Shown: one piece after another, positions 30,688-39,059 of the stretch | How positions within the stretch are numbered: the first letter of the stretch is position 1 | Layout: each line of letters begins with the position of its first letter | IMG/VR virus record: IMGVR_UViG_3300046459_000548 | Span: 1 to 64,000 of that record | Strand: one strand, 5' to 3' | DNA from: a virus | Length of the DNA: 64,000 nt | Translations under genes and position numbers: made by a program | The notes under the pieces: model-generated | The model's input: the letters and a program-made list of their open reading frames with translations, nothing else | Databases searched by the model: none | What the model was told of the DNA's origin: nothing

Positions 30688-31080
30688 ATGCCTTCTACCG
30701 ACCAGGCCGTCCGCTCCAGCATCGAGGACGTCGACGATGCCGTGGGCAAACTGCGGATCGACTACCGTCGCGCAGGCTTCCAGGGCATCCACACCGGAGC
30801 CGTCCCGTTCGGCCGATTCGGCAACCTCGTCGGCTCCGAGGTCACGGCAGAGCAGCGCATCGACGTCGGCAACACCGGCGAGTACGTGTCCGTCCGCCAC
30901 ACCTTCGTCGTCACCTGCACTGGCTTCGGCTGCACCGACCCCGTCGCCGAAGTCGCGACACGCAACCTGATCTTCGACTGTGACCACGGCGACATCACCG
31001 AAGAGGGTCGGCTCGCCGCCCGCAAGCAGGCCCAAGCCCACGCCGAGACGTGCCGCGCCCTGCCCCGCACCACCGCCTGA
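30688..31080 (+). CDS. Hypothetical protein with late Cys residues
   Basis: 130 residues, ATG at 30688 with CGAGGAGATCAGCC upstream. QRIDVGNTGEYVSVRHTFVV and CTGFGCTDPVAEVATRNLIF, followed by FDCDHGDITEEGRLAARKQA, suggest a small strand-rich core with Cys/His for a zinc site. It ends with a helix. Isolated between terminators. No family recognised. Confidence 0.6.
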   Translation: MPSTDQAVRSSIEDVDDAVGKLRIDYRRAGFQGIHTGAVPFGRFGNLVGSEVTAEQRIDVGNTGEYVSVRHTFVVTCTGFGCTDPVAEVATRNLIFDCDHGDITEEGRLAARKQAQAHAETCRALPRTTA

Positions 31081-31128
31081 CCCCACCCCCCATCCCATTC
31101 CTGATTGACCACCTTGAAGGGCACCCCC

Positions 31129-31329
31129 ATGTCTCTGACTCTGATCACCTCCGCCCCGTCGTCGGATGCCGAGTACCGCACCGGCCTGATCTCCCGCTAC
31201 CTGACCGCCCGCAGCTCGCGGACACGGAAGGCGCTGCGGGCCGAGGCCGCGGCCTACGACCGGGCCAACAAGGACGCCCCGTCTCTGACGGATGAGCTGT
31301 TCGGCGCGAGCCTCGGCGACGTCGCCTGA
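31129..31329 (+). CDS. Small hypothetical protein
   Basis: 66 residues, ATG at 31129 (AAGGGCACCCCC upstream). A helical, basic centre (LISRYLTARSSRTRKALRAE) and an acidic end. Single-gene unit bounded by hairpins. The chance of being real is good because of the ribosome site and codon pattern; function unknown. Confidence 0.5.
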   Translation: MSLTLITSAPSSDAEYRTGLISRYLTARSSRTRKALRAEAAAYDRANKDAPSLTDELFGASLGDVA

Positions 31330-31334
31330 GCCCC

Positions 31335-31390
31335 TAGACCGCCGTGGCGGCGAGGAACCCAATCCCCCGCGGACTCGCCGCCACGGTCTA
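31335..31390 (+). terminator. Strong hairpin after 31329
   Basis: TAGACCGCCGTGGCGGCGAG (31335-31354) faces CTCGCCGCCACGGTCTA (31374-31390): 17 paired bases with a 3-nt bulge and a 19-nt loop, 6 bp after the stop. Confidence 0.7.
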
Positions 31391-31433
31391 CGACCCCGCC
31401 CCCACCCCAGCCCCAACCCGAGAGGAACCCGCG

Positions 31434-31646
31434 ATGAGCAGCACCGAGTCCGACTACTTCGAGATCGCCACCGACAAGGCCCTGTTCAAGAAGGACGGAG
31501 CTGCCCCCTTCGGCGCCCCGGCCGGCACCCGCGTCGAGTCGTTCAAGGAGACCGGCGACTGGGTCGACATCCACCTGTCCAGCGGCTACCAGATCAGCCT
31601 GCACGAGTCGCGGATCGCCTACATCCTCACCCGCAACGCCGCCTGA
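31434..31646 (+). CDS. Small hypothetical protein
   Basis: 70 residues, ATG at 31434 (CGAGAGGAACCCGCG upstream). YFEIATDKALFKKDGAAPFG and WVDIHLSSGYQISLHESRIA suggest a small beta domain. Shares one base with the next gene's ATG. Confidence 0.6.
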   Translation: MSSTESDYFEIATDKALFKKDGAAPFGAPAGTRVESFKETGDWVDIHLSSGYQISLHESRIAYILTRNAA

Positions 31647-32059
31647 TGGCCGACGTGGTGATCGTGTCGTTCGGCTTCCTGCACGATTCCGCCCCGGATG
31701 CGGACGTGGTTCTGGATTTGCGGCGTGCGTTCCGTGACCCGCACGTCGACCCGCGCATGCGGGAGTTGACCGGCCGCGACCGGCTCGTCCAGCGGACCGT
31801 GCTCGGAACGCTCGGGGTTCGCCCCCTGCTGCGGGCCACCGTCCGGCAGGTCGCCGCCTACAGCCAGGGCCCGTCCGTCGACCGGATCGTCATCGGCTCC
31901 GGATGTGCGGGCGGCAGGCACCGGTCGGTGGTTGTCGCCGAACGGCTCGCCCGACGGCTCCGGCGCCGTGGCCACCGCGTCACCGTCACCCACCGCGACC
32001 TGCACCAGCCCGTCGTGCAGCGCCCCAACACCACCACACCTCCCGAGAGGAGCGCCTGA
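31646..32059 (+). CDS. Stand-alone RapZ C-terminal-like protein
   Basis: 137 residues, ATG at 31646. It begins directly with VIVSFGFLHDSAPDADVVLD and continues RRAFRDPHVDPRMRELTGRD, GSGCAGGRHRSVVVAERLAR and a final VTVTHRDLHQPVV. These match the C-terminal domain of RapZ/YvcJ (FGFKYGxPxDADxVFDVRFLPNP, IGCTGGxHRSVxxAExLA, HRD), without the P-loop kinase domain. In RapZ this half binds small RNAs and glucosamine-6-phosphate. Free-standing copies are known in Streptomyces plasmids and integrative elements; their role is unknown. Confidence 0.8.
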   Translation: MADVVIVSFGFLHDSAPDADVVLDLRRAFRDPHVDPRMRELTGRDRLVQRTVLGTLGVRPLLRATVRQVAAYSQGPSVDRIVIGSGCAGGRHRSVVVAERLARRLRRRGHRVTVTHRDLHQPVVQRPNTTTPPERSA

Positions 32060-32292
32060 TGAGCGCGTCGACCACGAGCTACTGCTTGATCATGACGGTC
32101 CAGCCTGCGCAGCGGGACCGCGGCGTTACGGCTCTCGCCACGATCAGCAGGGTCATTGACGTCCCCGCAGGCACGACCCGCGATCAGCTCTTCAACGACG
32201 CCTGCGAGTACGTAGCCGGCCAGTTGCGGGACAAGGGCCTGCCGGGCGGCCACAACGTCCTCTTCTACTCCCTTGAACCCAACGATCTTTAA
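32059..32292 (+). CDS. Small hypothetical protein
   Basis: 77 residues, ATG at 32059 overlapping the RapZ-like stop. Sequence reads as a small alpha/beta unit (YCLIMTVQPAQRDRGVTALA, TTRDQLFNDACEYVAGQLRD, NVLFYSLEPND). It ends 9 bp before the SpdB-like gene. Family not recognised. Confidence 0.6.
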   Translation: MSASTTSYCLIMTVQPAQRDRGVTALATISRVIDVPAGTTRDQLFNDACEYVAGQLRDKGLPGGHNVLFYSLEPNDL

Positions 32293-32301
32293 GGAGGAAT
32301 C

Positions 32302-33417
32302 ATGAGCTTCACCGACAAGTTCAAGGCCCCGGGCCGCCGCCTGGACGTGTTCGCCGTCGTCGAGAAGCTACTGACGCTCGCCTCGCTCACCCTGGTCGCC
32401 ATCACGGTCGGCGGGCAGCTGGGCGAGATGATCGGCCTGCACGGCAGGGTCGGCATGCTCGTCGGCTGGTCGATCGCCGTCGTGTACGACGCCCTGTGGA
32501 TCGGGGCGCTGCGCATGTCGGAGATCGCGATCCGGCAGCGCTCGAAGGTCGGCATGGCCGTCATGCTCGGCCTGTCCGCCGTCGCGGTCGGCGTCTCGGC
32601 AACGATCCTGCTGATCCTCGGCCACGCCAAGGTATTCGCCTTCGTACCGGTCGCCGCCGCCCTGTTCATGGGGCTGCGCCTGTTCGCCAGCAACGTCCTT
32701 GCCGACCCGGCGACGGCCGCCCGCATCGCCGAGCAGTCCGCGGCGGACCGCAACGCCCGAGCCCTGGCCGCGGCCGGCGCCCGGCATCTGCGGTCCGAGG
32801 CGACGACGGATGTGCTGACGGAGACCGCCGGCCATCTCGCGGAGATGCAGCGGCAGATCGCCCGAGCCGATGTTCTGACGAAGGCGCAGGCTGAAATCAA
32901 CGAGGCCCGCGCCAACGCCGAGAAGCGCCTGCAGGACTCCGAGAAGAAGCACGGTGTGGCGGCGCTGGCCTTCGCCGAACGCGACCTGATTCTGACCGTC
33001 TCCCGGCCCGCGGTCACGGCAGGCGGAGACACCCCGCCCGAGCTGGAGGGTCACACGGTGGTCACACAGGCCACCCCGGAAATCGCGACCGTGACCACAC
33101 CCCCCGTGACCGAGCCCGAAACCGAGGTCCCGGTTGCGGGGGAGACGCTGCCCCGGCAGGCGCCAGTAGCCAACCCGATGGAGCTCTCCGAGCTGGCCGT
33201 GGCGGCGGGCGTACCGCTGCCGAAGCCGGGGGCGAAGCTCACCGACGAGCAGCTGTCCGTGGTGCTGCGCTGGCTGCGGTACGCCATGGAGCCGCCGCGC
33301 TCTTACCGCCAGGCGCAGAAGGACTTCCGTGACGCCGGGTTCACCGCCCGAGAGGAGCGCATCCGCCACGCCTGGGCGGAGATCGAGGAGCGCGAGACCG
33401 GCGCCCTCACTAGCTAG
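32302..33417 (+). CDS. Membrane protein of transfer module, SpdB/DUF2637-like
   Basis: 371 residues, ATG at 32302 with TAAGGAGGAATC upstream, an optimal site. Four hydrophobic segments fill residues about 18-130 (LLTLASLTLVAITVGGQLGE, GMLVGWSIAVVYDALWIGAL, VGMAVMLGLSAVAVGVSATI, LGHAKVFAFVPVAAALFMGL). Then comes a helical cytoplasmic region (about 145-225), a Pro/Thr linker with ATP-VTT-PVTEPE repeats, and a C-terminal domain (about 285-365) with ERIRHAWAEIEERE. Spread (Spd) proteins of Streptomyces plasmids have this membrane-first layout and help DNA spread between hyphal compartments. The match is by layout, not by a specific motif. Confidence 0.65.
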   Translation: MSFTDKFKAPGRRLDVFAVVEKLLTLASLTLVAITVGGQLGEMIGLHGRVGMLVGWSIAVVYDALWIGALRMSEIAIRQRSKVGMAVMLGLSAVAVGVSATILLILGHAKVFAFVPVAAALFMGLRLFASNVLADPATAARIAEQSAADRNARALAAAGARHLRSEATTDVLTETAGHLAEMQRQIARADVLTKAQAEINEARANAEKRLQDSEKKHGVAALAFAERDLILTVSRPAVTAGGDTPPELEGHTVVTQATPEIATVTTPPVTEPETEVPVAGETLPRQAPVANPMELSELAVAAGVPLPKPGAKLTDEQLSVVLRWLRYAMEPPRSYRQAQKDFRDAGFTAREERIRHAWAEIEERETGALTS

Positions 33418-33507
33418 CCGGCATGCCCAGTGAGGCCCAGCCCCCACGGTCTGGTCCTTGCTGAGACTGCCGGAAGCAGTCGACATAGCAAAACCGCAGG
33501 TCAAGCC

Positions 33508-33560
33508 CGGTGAGTGAACCGGTGAGCGGAACCCTCGCAGACCCGGCAAGCAGACCCGGA
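33508..33560. repeat. Direct repeats including GACCCGGA (TRS-like), possible clt-type site
   Basis: Non-coding DNA after the SpdB-like gene has CCGGTGAG at 33508-33515 and 33519-33526, then GACCCGGC (33540-33547) and GACCCGGA (33553-33560), 13 bp apart. GACCCGGA is, as I recall, the 8-bp repeat recognised by TraB of plasmid pSVH1. The presence of this octamer here and a TraB-like gene 2 kb away fits a cis-acting transfer site, although only one exact copy is present. Confidence 0.35.
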
Positions 33561-33606
33561 CAGGGTCGCGCCCGACACCACCACCCATGAGAGGAGATCA
33601 GCAGAC

Positions 33607-33795
33607 GTGAGCGGATCAACGTACTGGCCCACAGAGATCAAGCGGGCGGACAGGCGCTCACCCAAGGCGGGCGCGACCCGCCGGCTGGACCGGCTGCGCA
33701 GCACCTTGCGCGACCTCGACCCAGTCATCGCCAACCGGGCATGGGGCGAGATCGGTGAAGCCCTCCAGCGCATCACCGACCGCTACACGCAGTAA
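33607..33795 (+). CDS. Small hypothetical protein of transfer module
   Basis: 62 residues from a GTG at 33607 with GAGAGGAGATCAGCAGAC upstream. Basic, helical (KAGATRRLDRLRSTLRDLDP, WGEIGEALQRITDRY). Preceded by the TRS-like repeats and followed by palindromes. A small DNA-binding role is possible but unproven. Confidence 0.55.
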   Translation: MSGSTYWPTEIKRADRRSPKAGATRRLDRLRSTLRDLDPVIANRAWGEIGEALQRITDRYTQ

Positions 33796-33818
33796 ACGTT
33801 CACTCGTTCATTCACCCC

Positions 33819-33862
33819 AGGGACAGATGAACATTCCCTGTGCTACGCGCGCACGTGCGCGC
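33819..33862. promoter_or_regulatory. Inverted repeat and 16-bp palindrome in intergenic region
   Basis: CAGGGA (33819-33824) faces TCCCTG (33835-33840). Right after it, GCGCGCACGTGCGCGC (33847-33862) is a perfect 16-bp dyad. GTTCA-containing repeats (GTTCACTC, GTTCATTCACC, GTTCACCC) surround them at 33798-33880. The block lies between a small gene and the next membrane protein gene. It may be a terminator followed by an operator, or part of a transfer locus. Confidence 0.4.
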
Positions 33863-33911
33863 ACAAAGCAGACGTTCACCCGCCCCAGTCACGGACCGTG
33901 AAAGGAAAACG

Positions 33912-35159
33912 ATGGAGATCCTGCTCATCGCGGCATGCGCGTGGCTCGTCCACACGGCAGGCGCGCAGAGCGAGCAGTCGAAAATGGGGCTGTCCCCGGC
34001 ACAGCGCGACATCCTGCGCGAGACGACCCGGCACGAGAAAGCCGTCCAGAAGATCGCCGACAGGCACGGCGTCGCCCCGCCAGCCGGCAACAAGCCTGGC
34101 GTCTCGCCGTGGAAGGAACCGCCGTCCACGGAGAACGGGCCGGCGCTCACCCTCCCGGAGGCGTTCCGGTCCGGCTACCGGAACCGCACCGCCGTCGAAC
34201 GGGTGGCCACCCCGATAGGGCGTCGGGCCGGCGGATGGACCGCGCAGGGCGTGGCCTGGGTCCAGGACACAGGCAAGGGTGCGCTGCGCGAATACCGCAA
34301 GCGCCGACGTGCCGGCGGCCACGAAGATCCGGCGCCGGTGCTCGTGCCGATGCCGCCCGCCCAACCGCCGATCGTTCCGCCGATGCCGACGGAGCCGCCG
34401 ATAGCGGGCACCGACGACGGCGTGACGGTCAAGAAGCCCGAGGTCACAGACGAAACCGACCCATCCAGCATCCCGAAGGCGGCAACGGCTCCCGAAGCCG
34501 CCGCAGATGGGGCCGAGCCGGAACCGAAGGCTCTCGGGCCGGAGGAGTTCGACGAGTGGGTCAAGGGCCCCCTCGAGGTTCCAGTCGACCGTGACACCTC
34601 CGGGGATACGAAGCCCGCCGCTACGGCCCCCGCTGCCGACCCCGCGCCGACGGCGCCGGAGTCCCAGCCGGCCGTAACCGAACCCGCGAACGACAAGGAG
34701 CCGGCTGCCGCCGGTGAAGGAGTAGGACGCATGGCAGCAGAAGTCACCTACGAGTCCGTCATGGACGAGAGCGACGAGCTCTCCCTGATGTGCGACGACG
34801 ACGTCAGGGTCTACGGCCGGATCCGTATCCGGTCGGAGCGTGAGATCGGACGCGGCGACGCGCTGATCGCCGCCCTGGAAAACGCCGGATTCGGCCCGTC
34901 CGTCATCGGCTGGGTCGCCCGCTGCAAGGAGCAGTACCAGGTGATCCACGGCCAGCTCGACGAGCTGGAGACCAACACGATCGCCCAAGGCGAGCAGGTC
35001 GTGAAGGCCAAGGCCTTGTTGGAGGCCGGGCAGGGGGTCTACGCCGACATCGCCAAGGACATGGAGTCGGTCGCCGAGCGGGGCTCCTACGTCTCCGATG
35101 CCGTCGACGCCGAGGACACCTCCGCCCACACCGAGGTCTACGAGACGAAGGCGGCCTGA
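33912..35159 (+). CDS. Membrane-anchored protein of transfer module
   Basis: 415 residues; the ATG at 33912 follows AAAGGAAAACG. A short hydrophobic N-terminus (EILLIAACAWLVHTAGAQSE) could be an anchor or a signal. The centre (about 130-275) is a long Pro/Ala/Glu-rich disordered linker. The C-terminal 130 residues form a helical domain with ELSLMCDDDVRVYGRIRIRS and YQVIHGQLDELETNTIAQGE, a likely coiled coil. The gene is 2 bp from the next one. Genes of this form just upstream of Tra occur in Streptomyces integrative elements; the family name is not known to me. Confidence 0.6.
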   Translation: MEILLIAACAWLVHTAGAQSEQSKMGLSPAQRDILRETTRHEKAVQKIADRHGVAPPAGNKPGVSPWKEPPSTENGPALTLPEAFRSGYRNRTAVERVATPIGRRAGGWTAQGVAWVQDTGKGALREYRKRRRAGGHEDPAPVLVPMPPAQPPIVPPMPTEPPIAGTDDGVTVKKPEVTDETDPSSIPKAATAPEAAADGAEPEPKALGPEEFDEWVKGPLEVPVDRDTSGDTKPAATAPAADPAPTAPESQPAVTEPANDKEPAAAGEGVGRMAAEVTYESVMDESDELSLMCDDDVRVYGRIRIRSEREIGRGDALIAALENAGFGPSVIGWVARCKEQYQVIHGQLDELETNTIAQGEQVVKAKALLEAGQGVYADIAKDMESVAERGSYVSDAVDAEDTSAHTEVYETKAA

Positions 35160-35161
35160 CC

Positions 35162-35554
35162 ATGAGCGAAACGAGCACCGCACGATCGGTCGTCACTTAC
35201 GCCGCCGTGCTCGCCAGGGCTGCGGCCTACGGCATCCGGGCCAGCACCACCAGGCGGGCCGTGGAGCGGCTCCAGTCGCGCTTCCAGGAGCGCGCCGACT
35301 CGGCCCGGTATCTGTCCGAGGCGATGACCGTCCTGCATGTCGACGAGCCCACCACCACCGCCTACATGGAGATCGCGACCCTGTCGAACGCGATGGCCGG
35401 GAACGTCGGCCAGATCGTCTCCGCCTCCGACTCGCTGGCCACCTCAGCCCAAGGCCTGGACTCGGAGACGAAGGCCCAGCACGGGCGGATGGCCGACGCC
35501 AACCGCACCCACAGCGTGCAGATGGCCGACCGCGAGTTCATCAAGCGCCAGTAG
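35162..35554 (+). CDS. Helical protein of transfer module
   Basis: 130 residues, ATG at 35162, 2 bp after the previous stop. Almost all helical (LARAAAYGIRASTTRRAVER, AYMEIATLSNAMAGNVGQIV, IVSASDSLATSAQGLDSETK), with the look of a coiled-coil signalling or scaffold segment. It lies between the membrane-anchored protein and the Tra pump, so it probably takes part in the same machinery. Function unknown. Confidence 0.6.
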   Translation: MSETSTARSVVTYAAVLARAAAYGIRASTTRRAVERLQSRFQERADSARYLSEAMTVLHVDEPTTTAYMEIATLSNAMAGNVGQIVSASDSLATSAQGLDSETKAQHGRMADANRTHSVQMADREFIKRQ

Positions 35555-35630
35555 AGGCCAGACACGCCCCACGAAGGGCGGGGCCAGCCCTGACCCCGCC
35601 CTTCACCACCGCAGACTCGGAGAGAACCGG

Positions 35631-38192
35631 ATGGCAACGCCGACCCTAACCAAGCCCGAAGCTAAGACCGAAGAGCCGCAGCAGGAACTCACTGGACTGC
35701 GCGCCCGCATGGAGCAGTCGATCAACCCCGGCCTGTACGTCGGCGCCGGGCTGGGCGTCGCCTCGGCGTACCTCACCGGCGACCCGCTGCTGCTGACCAC
35801 CGTCGGCGCCACCGGTGTCGCTGCCGGCTGGGCCGCGTTGGGCATGAACCCCGGCCCGTGGCGGTGGCTGCCCGGCCAGGGAGAGCCGTGGGAATGGATG
35901 TGCCGCCGCAGCAACCGCAGCTACCGGCGCAAGGTCCGTCGGATGCGTATTCGGCTCGACTCCGACGCGCAGGCCGTCGCGGTCGGCCCGGGCAAGACGA
36001 AGCCGATCATCATCGGCGTCACCGACGGCTGGCGCACCCGCGACGACCGGCCGGAACTGGTCCGCGAGGCCACCGCCGAAGCCCACCGGGTCCGCTGCGC
36101 TCTCCTCCGCAAGGTGTGGGCGCAGGCGCTGCCGAACTGGAACTCCGGCTGGTGGCGCAAGTACACGGCCGCCGAGATGGCGCTCCGGGCCGGACCGCTT
36201 GCCGCAATCCCCGCCAGCGGATTCGTCGAGATGCCCTGGTGGGCACACCTCACGGTCGTCAGCATCGGAGCCGGCTGGGGATCCCGCACCTGGCACCGCC
36301 CCGCCCCCGCGGCCATCGACACGGCCGGCCCGAAGGGCGCCGACTGGTATGTGGCCCGCTGGGCGGAGTGGATCGCCTGCGAGCGAGGCCCGCTGCCCGA
36401 CTCCAAGCTGGCCAGTGTCGCCGTCGACGCCGACAAGCTCACCGCGATCATCGTGTCCACCACGGCGAAGCCGGCACTGTCCGTCGACCAGGACTCGATC
36501 AGCATCGCGTTCGGGGTGCCGCCCCGGGCAGTGAACGTGTACCGGCCCGACGACATGGCCGCCTCCCGGGCCAAGCTGACGGTGCGGCTGCGCACCAAGG
36601 CCGCCGAGCTGGACATGGGCGATCTCGTGGCCGTCTGGGACGAGTACAGCCCCTACACGGGCAGCGAGCTGCACGAGCCGGAGAAGACCGAGTTCGGGCG
36701 CCGCTTCCAGCTGCTCATGCCGCGGAAGGGCTCTTCCGTCGCCGACGTGCAGCCGCGCGCCATTGCCCAGGCCCTAGACCTCAAAGGCGAAGACGCCGTA
36801 TCCCGCCTTCACCTGCGGGTCATCGACGCCCGCCGCATCGAGGTCAACGAGATGAGCACCAACCCGCTTCAGGGCGGCGTGGCGCTCGACCTGGATGCCC
36901 TGACCATGGACGACCAGGGCTACATCACGGTCGGCAAGGACATCTACGGCCGCCCGGCCAAGTGGCGGCTGCTGAAATTCGACCGCAAGCGCCGCGGCCT
37001 GTCCGGGCAGCCGTCCGCGTCCGCCGTGCACTCCTTCGGCTCCGGCACCACCGGCTCCGGTAAGACCAGCCTCGAAGAAGACCTCCAGGTCGCACAGCGA
37101 AAGAACGGCTTCATCTCCTGGCTCGCCGACGGCAAGGGCGGCGCCGGGTATGCCTCCTGGCTGACCGAACTCGACTGGCTCCTCAAGTCGCCCTACGGGG
37201 CGATGCTCATGGGGCAGGCAGCCAACTCGGTCAGCGAGTACCGGTTCGCCGAGCAGATGAAACTGCAGTGGCTCGACGACGAAGGCTTCACCGAGAACGG
37301 GCGCAGTTTCTTCGTCATGAACGACCCGTTCAAGCCCATGGTCTGCACGTGGGACGAGTTCAACGAGATGATCCTCAAGGACCCGACCGCGTTCCACGTC
37401 AAGCCGCTCCTGCGGTCCGTGTCCAGCATCGGACGCCTCTCCCGCGCCGCCGGGATGGCCGCCCGCGTGCTGCTCCAGATCCCCAACCTGGACTCGATCG
37501 GCTCAGACGCGTCCGCCAACGCCATCCGCGACATGCTGCAGTCCGGCAACATCGCGCTGTTCCGCACCGCCCGCTCCGACGTGGACCTCATGTCGCTCGG
37601 ATCCCGGACCCCCGAGTTCCGGCTCGCCCCGCTGCTCGAGCGTTTCCCGGACGGCTCCGAGACCGGCGGCCTGTTCTACATCGCCGACGGCAAAGCCCAG
37701 TACACCGCCTCCCGGGCCATGTTCCACAGCAACCCCGCCCGCATCGCCCGCCAGTTCCCCCTGCATGCCATCAGCTGGCAGGAAGCCGACGCCGCCTGCA
37801 AGGCCGGGCCCGCCGGGCTCGCCTACCTGCGGCGCGACGAATACCGCAACCTCGACGCCGGCGACGAGGAGGCGTTCCTCCGCGAGCTCGTCGCCAAAGA
37901 GCAGGAGGGCAGCAAGAAGGGCAAGACCGTCATCGACGTCAAGCCCGCAGTGGCCGCCGAGGTTGATGACGACGACCTCGACGACCTTGTCCCGCCCACC
38001 CGCTCGCAGCTCGTCTGGCACGCGGTCGACGGCGGCGCCCGCCGCAACAAGCAGATCGCCGAGGTCACCGACCTGACCCGCACCAACGTCGCCGGCGCAA
38101 CAGCCCGCCTGGAGCGCCTCGGCAAGCTCGCCAAGAAGGAACGTGACTGGCACACCGCAGAACCGCTCGACACCGCATCCATCAGCGCCTAA
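35631..38192 (+). CDS. FtsK/SpoIIIE-type DNA translocase, TraB-like conjugation pump
   Basis: 853 residues, ATG at 35631 (GGAGAGAACCGG upstream). Two hydrophobic regions (about 33-66 and 190-222) anchor it in the membrane. A middle domain precedes the motor, whose Walker A is FGSGTTGSGKTSLEEDLQVA (about 467-486) and Walker B PMVCTWDEFNEM (Asp about 575). LLRSVSSIGRLSRAAGMAAR and IALFRTARSDVDLMSLGSRT fit the FtsK RecA-like fold. The C-terminus (about 785-840) is a winged helix: LVWHAVDGGARRNKQIAEVT, LTRTNVAGATARLERLGKLA, as in the TraB part that reads 8-bp TRS repeats. It would move double-stranded DNA between cells. In a prophage context, a role in segregation is an alternative. Confidence 0.85.
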   Translation: MATPTLTKPEAKTEEPQQELTGLRARMEQSINPGLYVGAGLGVASAYLTGDPLLLTTVGATGVAAGWAALGMNPGPWRWLPGQGEPWEWMCRRSNRSYRRKVRRMRIRLDSDAQAVAVGPGKTKPIIIGVTDGWRTRDDRPELVREATAEAHRVRCALLRKVWAQALPNWNSGWWRKYTAAEMALRAGPLAAIPASGFVEMPWWAHLTVVSIGAGWGSRTWHRPAPAAIDTAGPKGADWYVARWAEWIACERGPLPDSKLASVAVDADKLTAIIVSTTAKPALSVDQDSISIAFGVPPRAVNVYRPDDMAASRAKLTVRLRTKAAELDMGDLVAVWDEYSPYTGSELHEPEKTEFGRRFQLLMPRKGSSVADVQPRAIAQALDLKGEDAVSRLHLRVIDARRIEVNEMSTNPLQGGVALDLDALTMDDQGYITVGKDIYGRPAKWRLLKFDRKRRGLSGQPSASAVHSFGSGTTGSGKTSLEEDLQVAQRKNGFISWLADGKGGAGYASWLTELDWLLKSPYGAMLMGQAANSVSEYRFAEQMKLQWLDDEGFTENGRSFFVMNDPFKPMVCTWDEFNEMILKDPTAFHVKPLLRSVSSIGRLSRAAGMAARVLLQIPNLDSIGSDASANAIRDMLQSGNIALFRTARSDVDLMSLGSRTPEFRLAPLLERFPDGSETGGLFYIADGKAQYTASRAMFHSNPARIARQFPLHAISWQEADAACKAGPAGLAYLRRDEYRNLDAGDEEAFLRELVAKEQEGSKKGKTVIDVKPAVAAEVDDDDLDDLVPPTRSQLVWHAVDGGARRNKQIAEVTDLTRTNVAGATARLERLGKLAKKERDWHTAEPLDTASISA

Positions 38193-38205
38193 AGGAGATC
38201 AACTC

Positions 38206-38433
38206 ATGACCATCGCTATCAGCACCCTGTTCTTCCTCGCCTGCGTCGGCATGGCCTGGTGGTTCAAGAAGGACTCCTCGTTCCGCCCCCGCGAGTTCAT
38301 CGCCGTCTCCGTGTTCTGGATCCTCCTCGTCGCCACCCCCTTCGGCGGCGGCCTCGTCGACAAGATGCAGACCGTGATCGGGAACAGCGCCCGGGCGGGC
38401 GTCGACAGCGTCAGCTCCGTCTCCAGCAAGTAG
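38206..38433 (+). CDS. Small membrane protein
   Basis: 75 residues; the ATG at 38206 follows AAAGGAGATCAACTC. Two hydrophobic segments (TIAISTLFFLACVGMAWWFK and FIAVSVFWILLVATPFGGGL) separated by a charged loop, then a polar end. It lies 13 bp after the pump gene, the common location of Spd-type membrane proteins in Streptomyces elements. Confidence 0.65.
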   Translation: MTIAISTLFFLACVGMAWWFKKDSSFRPREFIAVSVFWILLVATPFGGGLVDKMQTVIGNSARAGVDSVSSVSSK

Positions 38434-38514
38434 CCCAAGCCTGGCGGCCCGCAACCGGCGGGCCGCCTGCATCAACCAGACCCCGCGCCGCCTGGCCCGG
38501 AAGGAGCCCAGCCC

Positions 38515-39006
38515 ATGCCCGCACAGCCTGAGCCCACCGACCGGGCCGAAATCCAGAAGCTCGCCAACGCCGTCGAGGAGGCGCTCGCGGGGGAGATGCG
38601 GACCTCGTACCGCGACGACAGCTCCGACGTGCCGTCATGGCGGGACGGATCCCGCATCGGCACCACCCCGCCCGTTCAGCAGCCCGACAGCCGGATCGCA
38701 CCCCAGTGGGCCGTCGGCATCGCCGTCGCGTCCGTCGGCGTCGGAGCCGGCTCGACCGGCCTCGGCTGCGCGGCGTGGCTCCTCTTCAAGGGGCTGTCGC
38801 TCGTCAGCGTCCCGGGCCTCGAGCGATTCGCGCTCATCGTCATCGCCCCGTTCGCCGGTGCGGCCATGGTGGTCACCGCCATCGGCGCCGCAATCGGCAA
38901 AGCCCGGACCACGATCACCACCATCCACAACCACGGCCCGGTGGACCAGCGGGAGATCCACACTAAGACCACCGGCGTGTGGGCCAAAACCAACAACCAG
39001 CAGTGA
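38515..39006 (+). CDS. Membrane protein of transfer module
   Basis: 163 residues, ATG at 38515 with GGAAGGAGCCCAGCCC upstream. The N-terminal 60 residues are soluble and polar; two membrane helices follow (VGIAVASVGVGAGSTGLGCA and FALIVIAPFAGAAMVVTAIG); the tail carries TTITTIHNHGPVDQREIHTK. Similar proteins follow tra in many Streptomyces integrative elements, in my memory. Spread function is plausible. Confidence 0.65.
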   Translation: MPAQPEPTDRAEIQKLANAVEEALAGEMRTSYRDDSSDVPSWRDGSRIGTTPPVQQPDSRIAPQWAVGIAVASVGVGAGSTGLGCAAWLLFKGLSLVSVPGLERFALIVIAPFAGAAMVVTAIGAAIGKARTTITTIHNHGPVDQREIHTKTTGVWAKTNNQQ

Positions 39007-39059
39007 AGCGACCGCACCCGCCGATAGCCTGCCGACTCCAACATCCCTGGGGGGAATGT

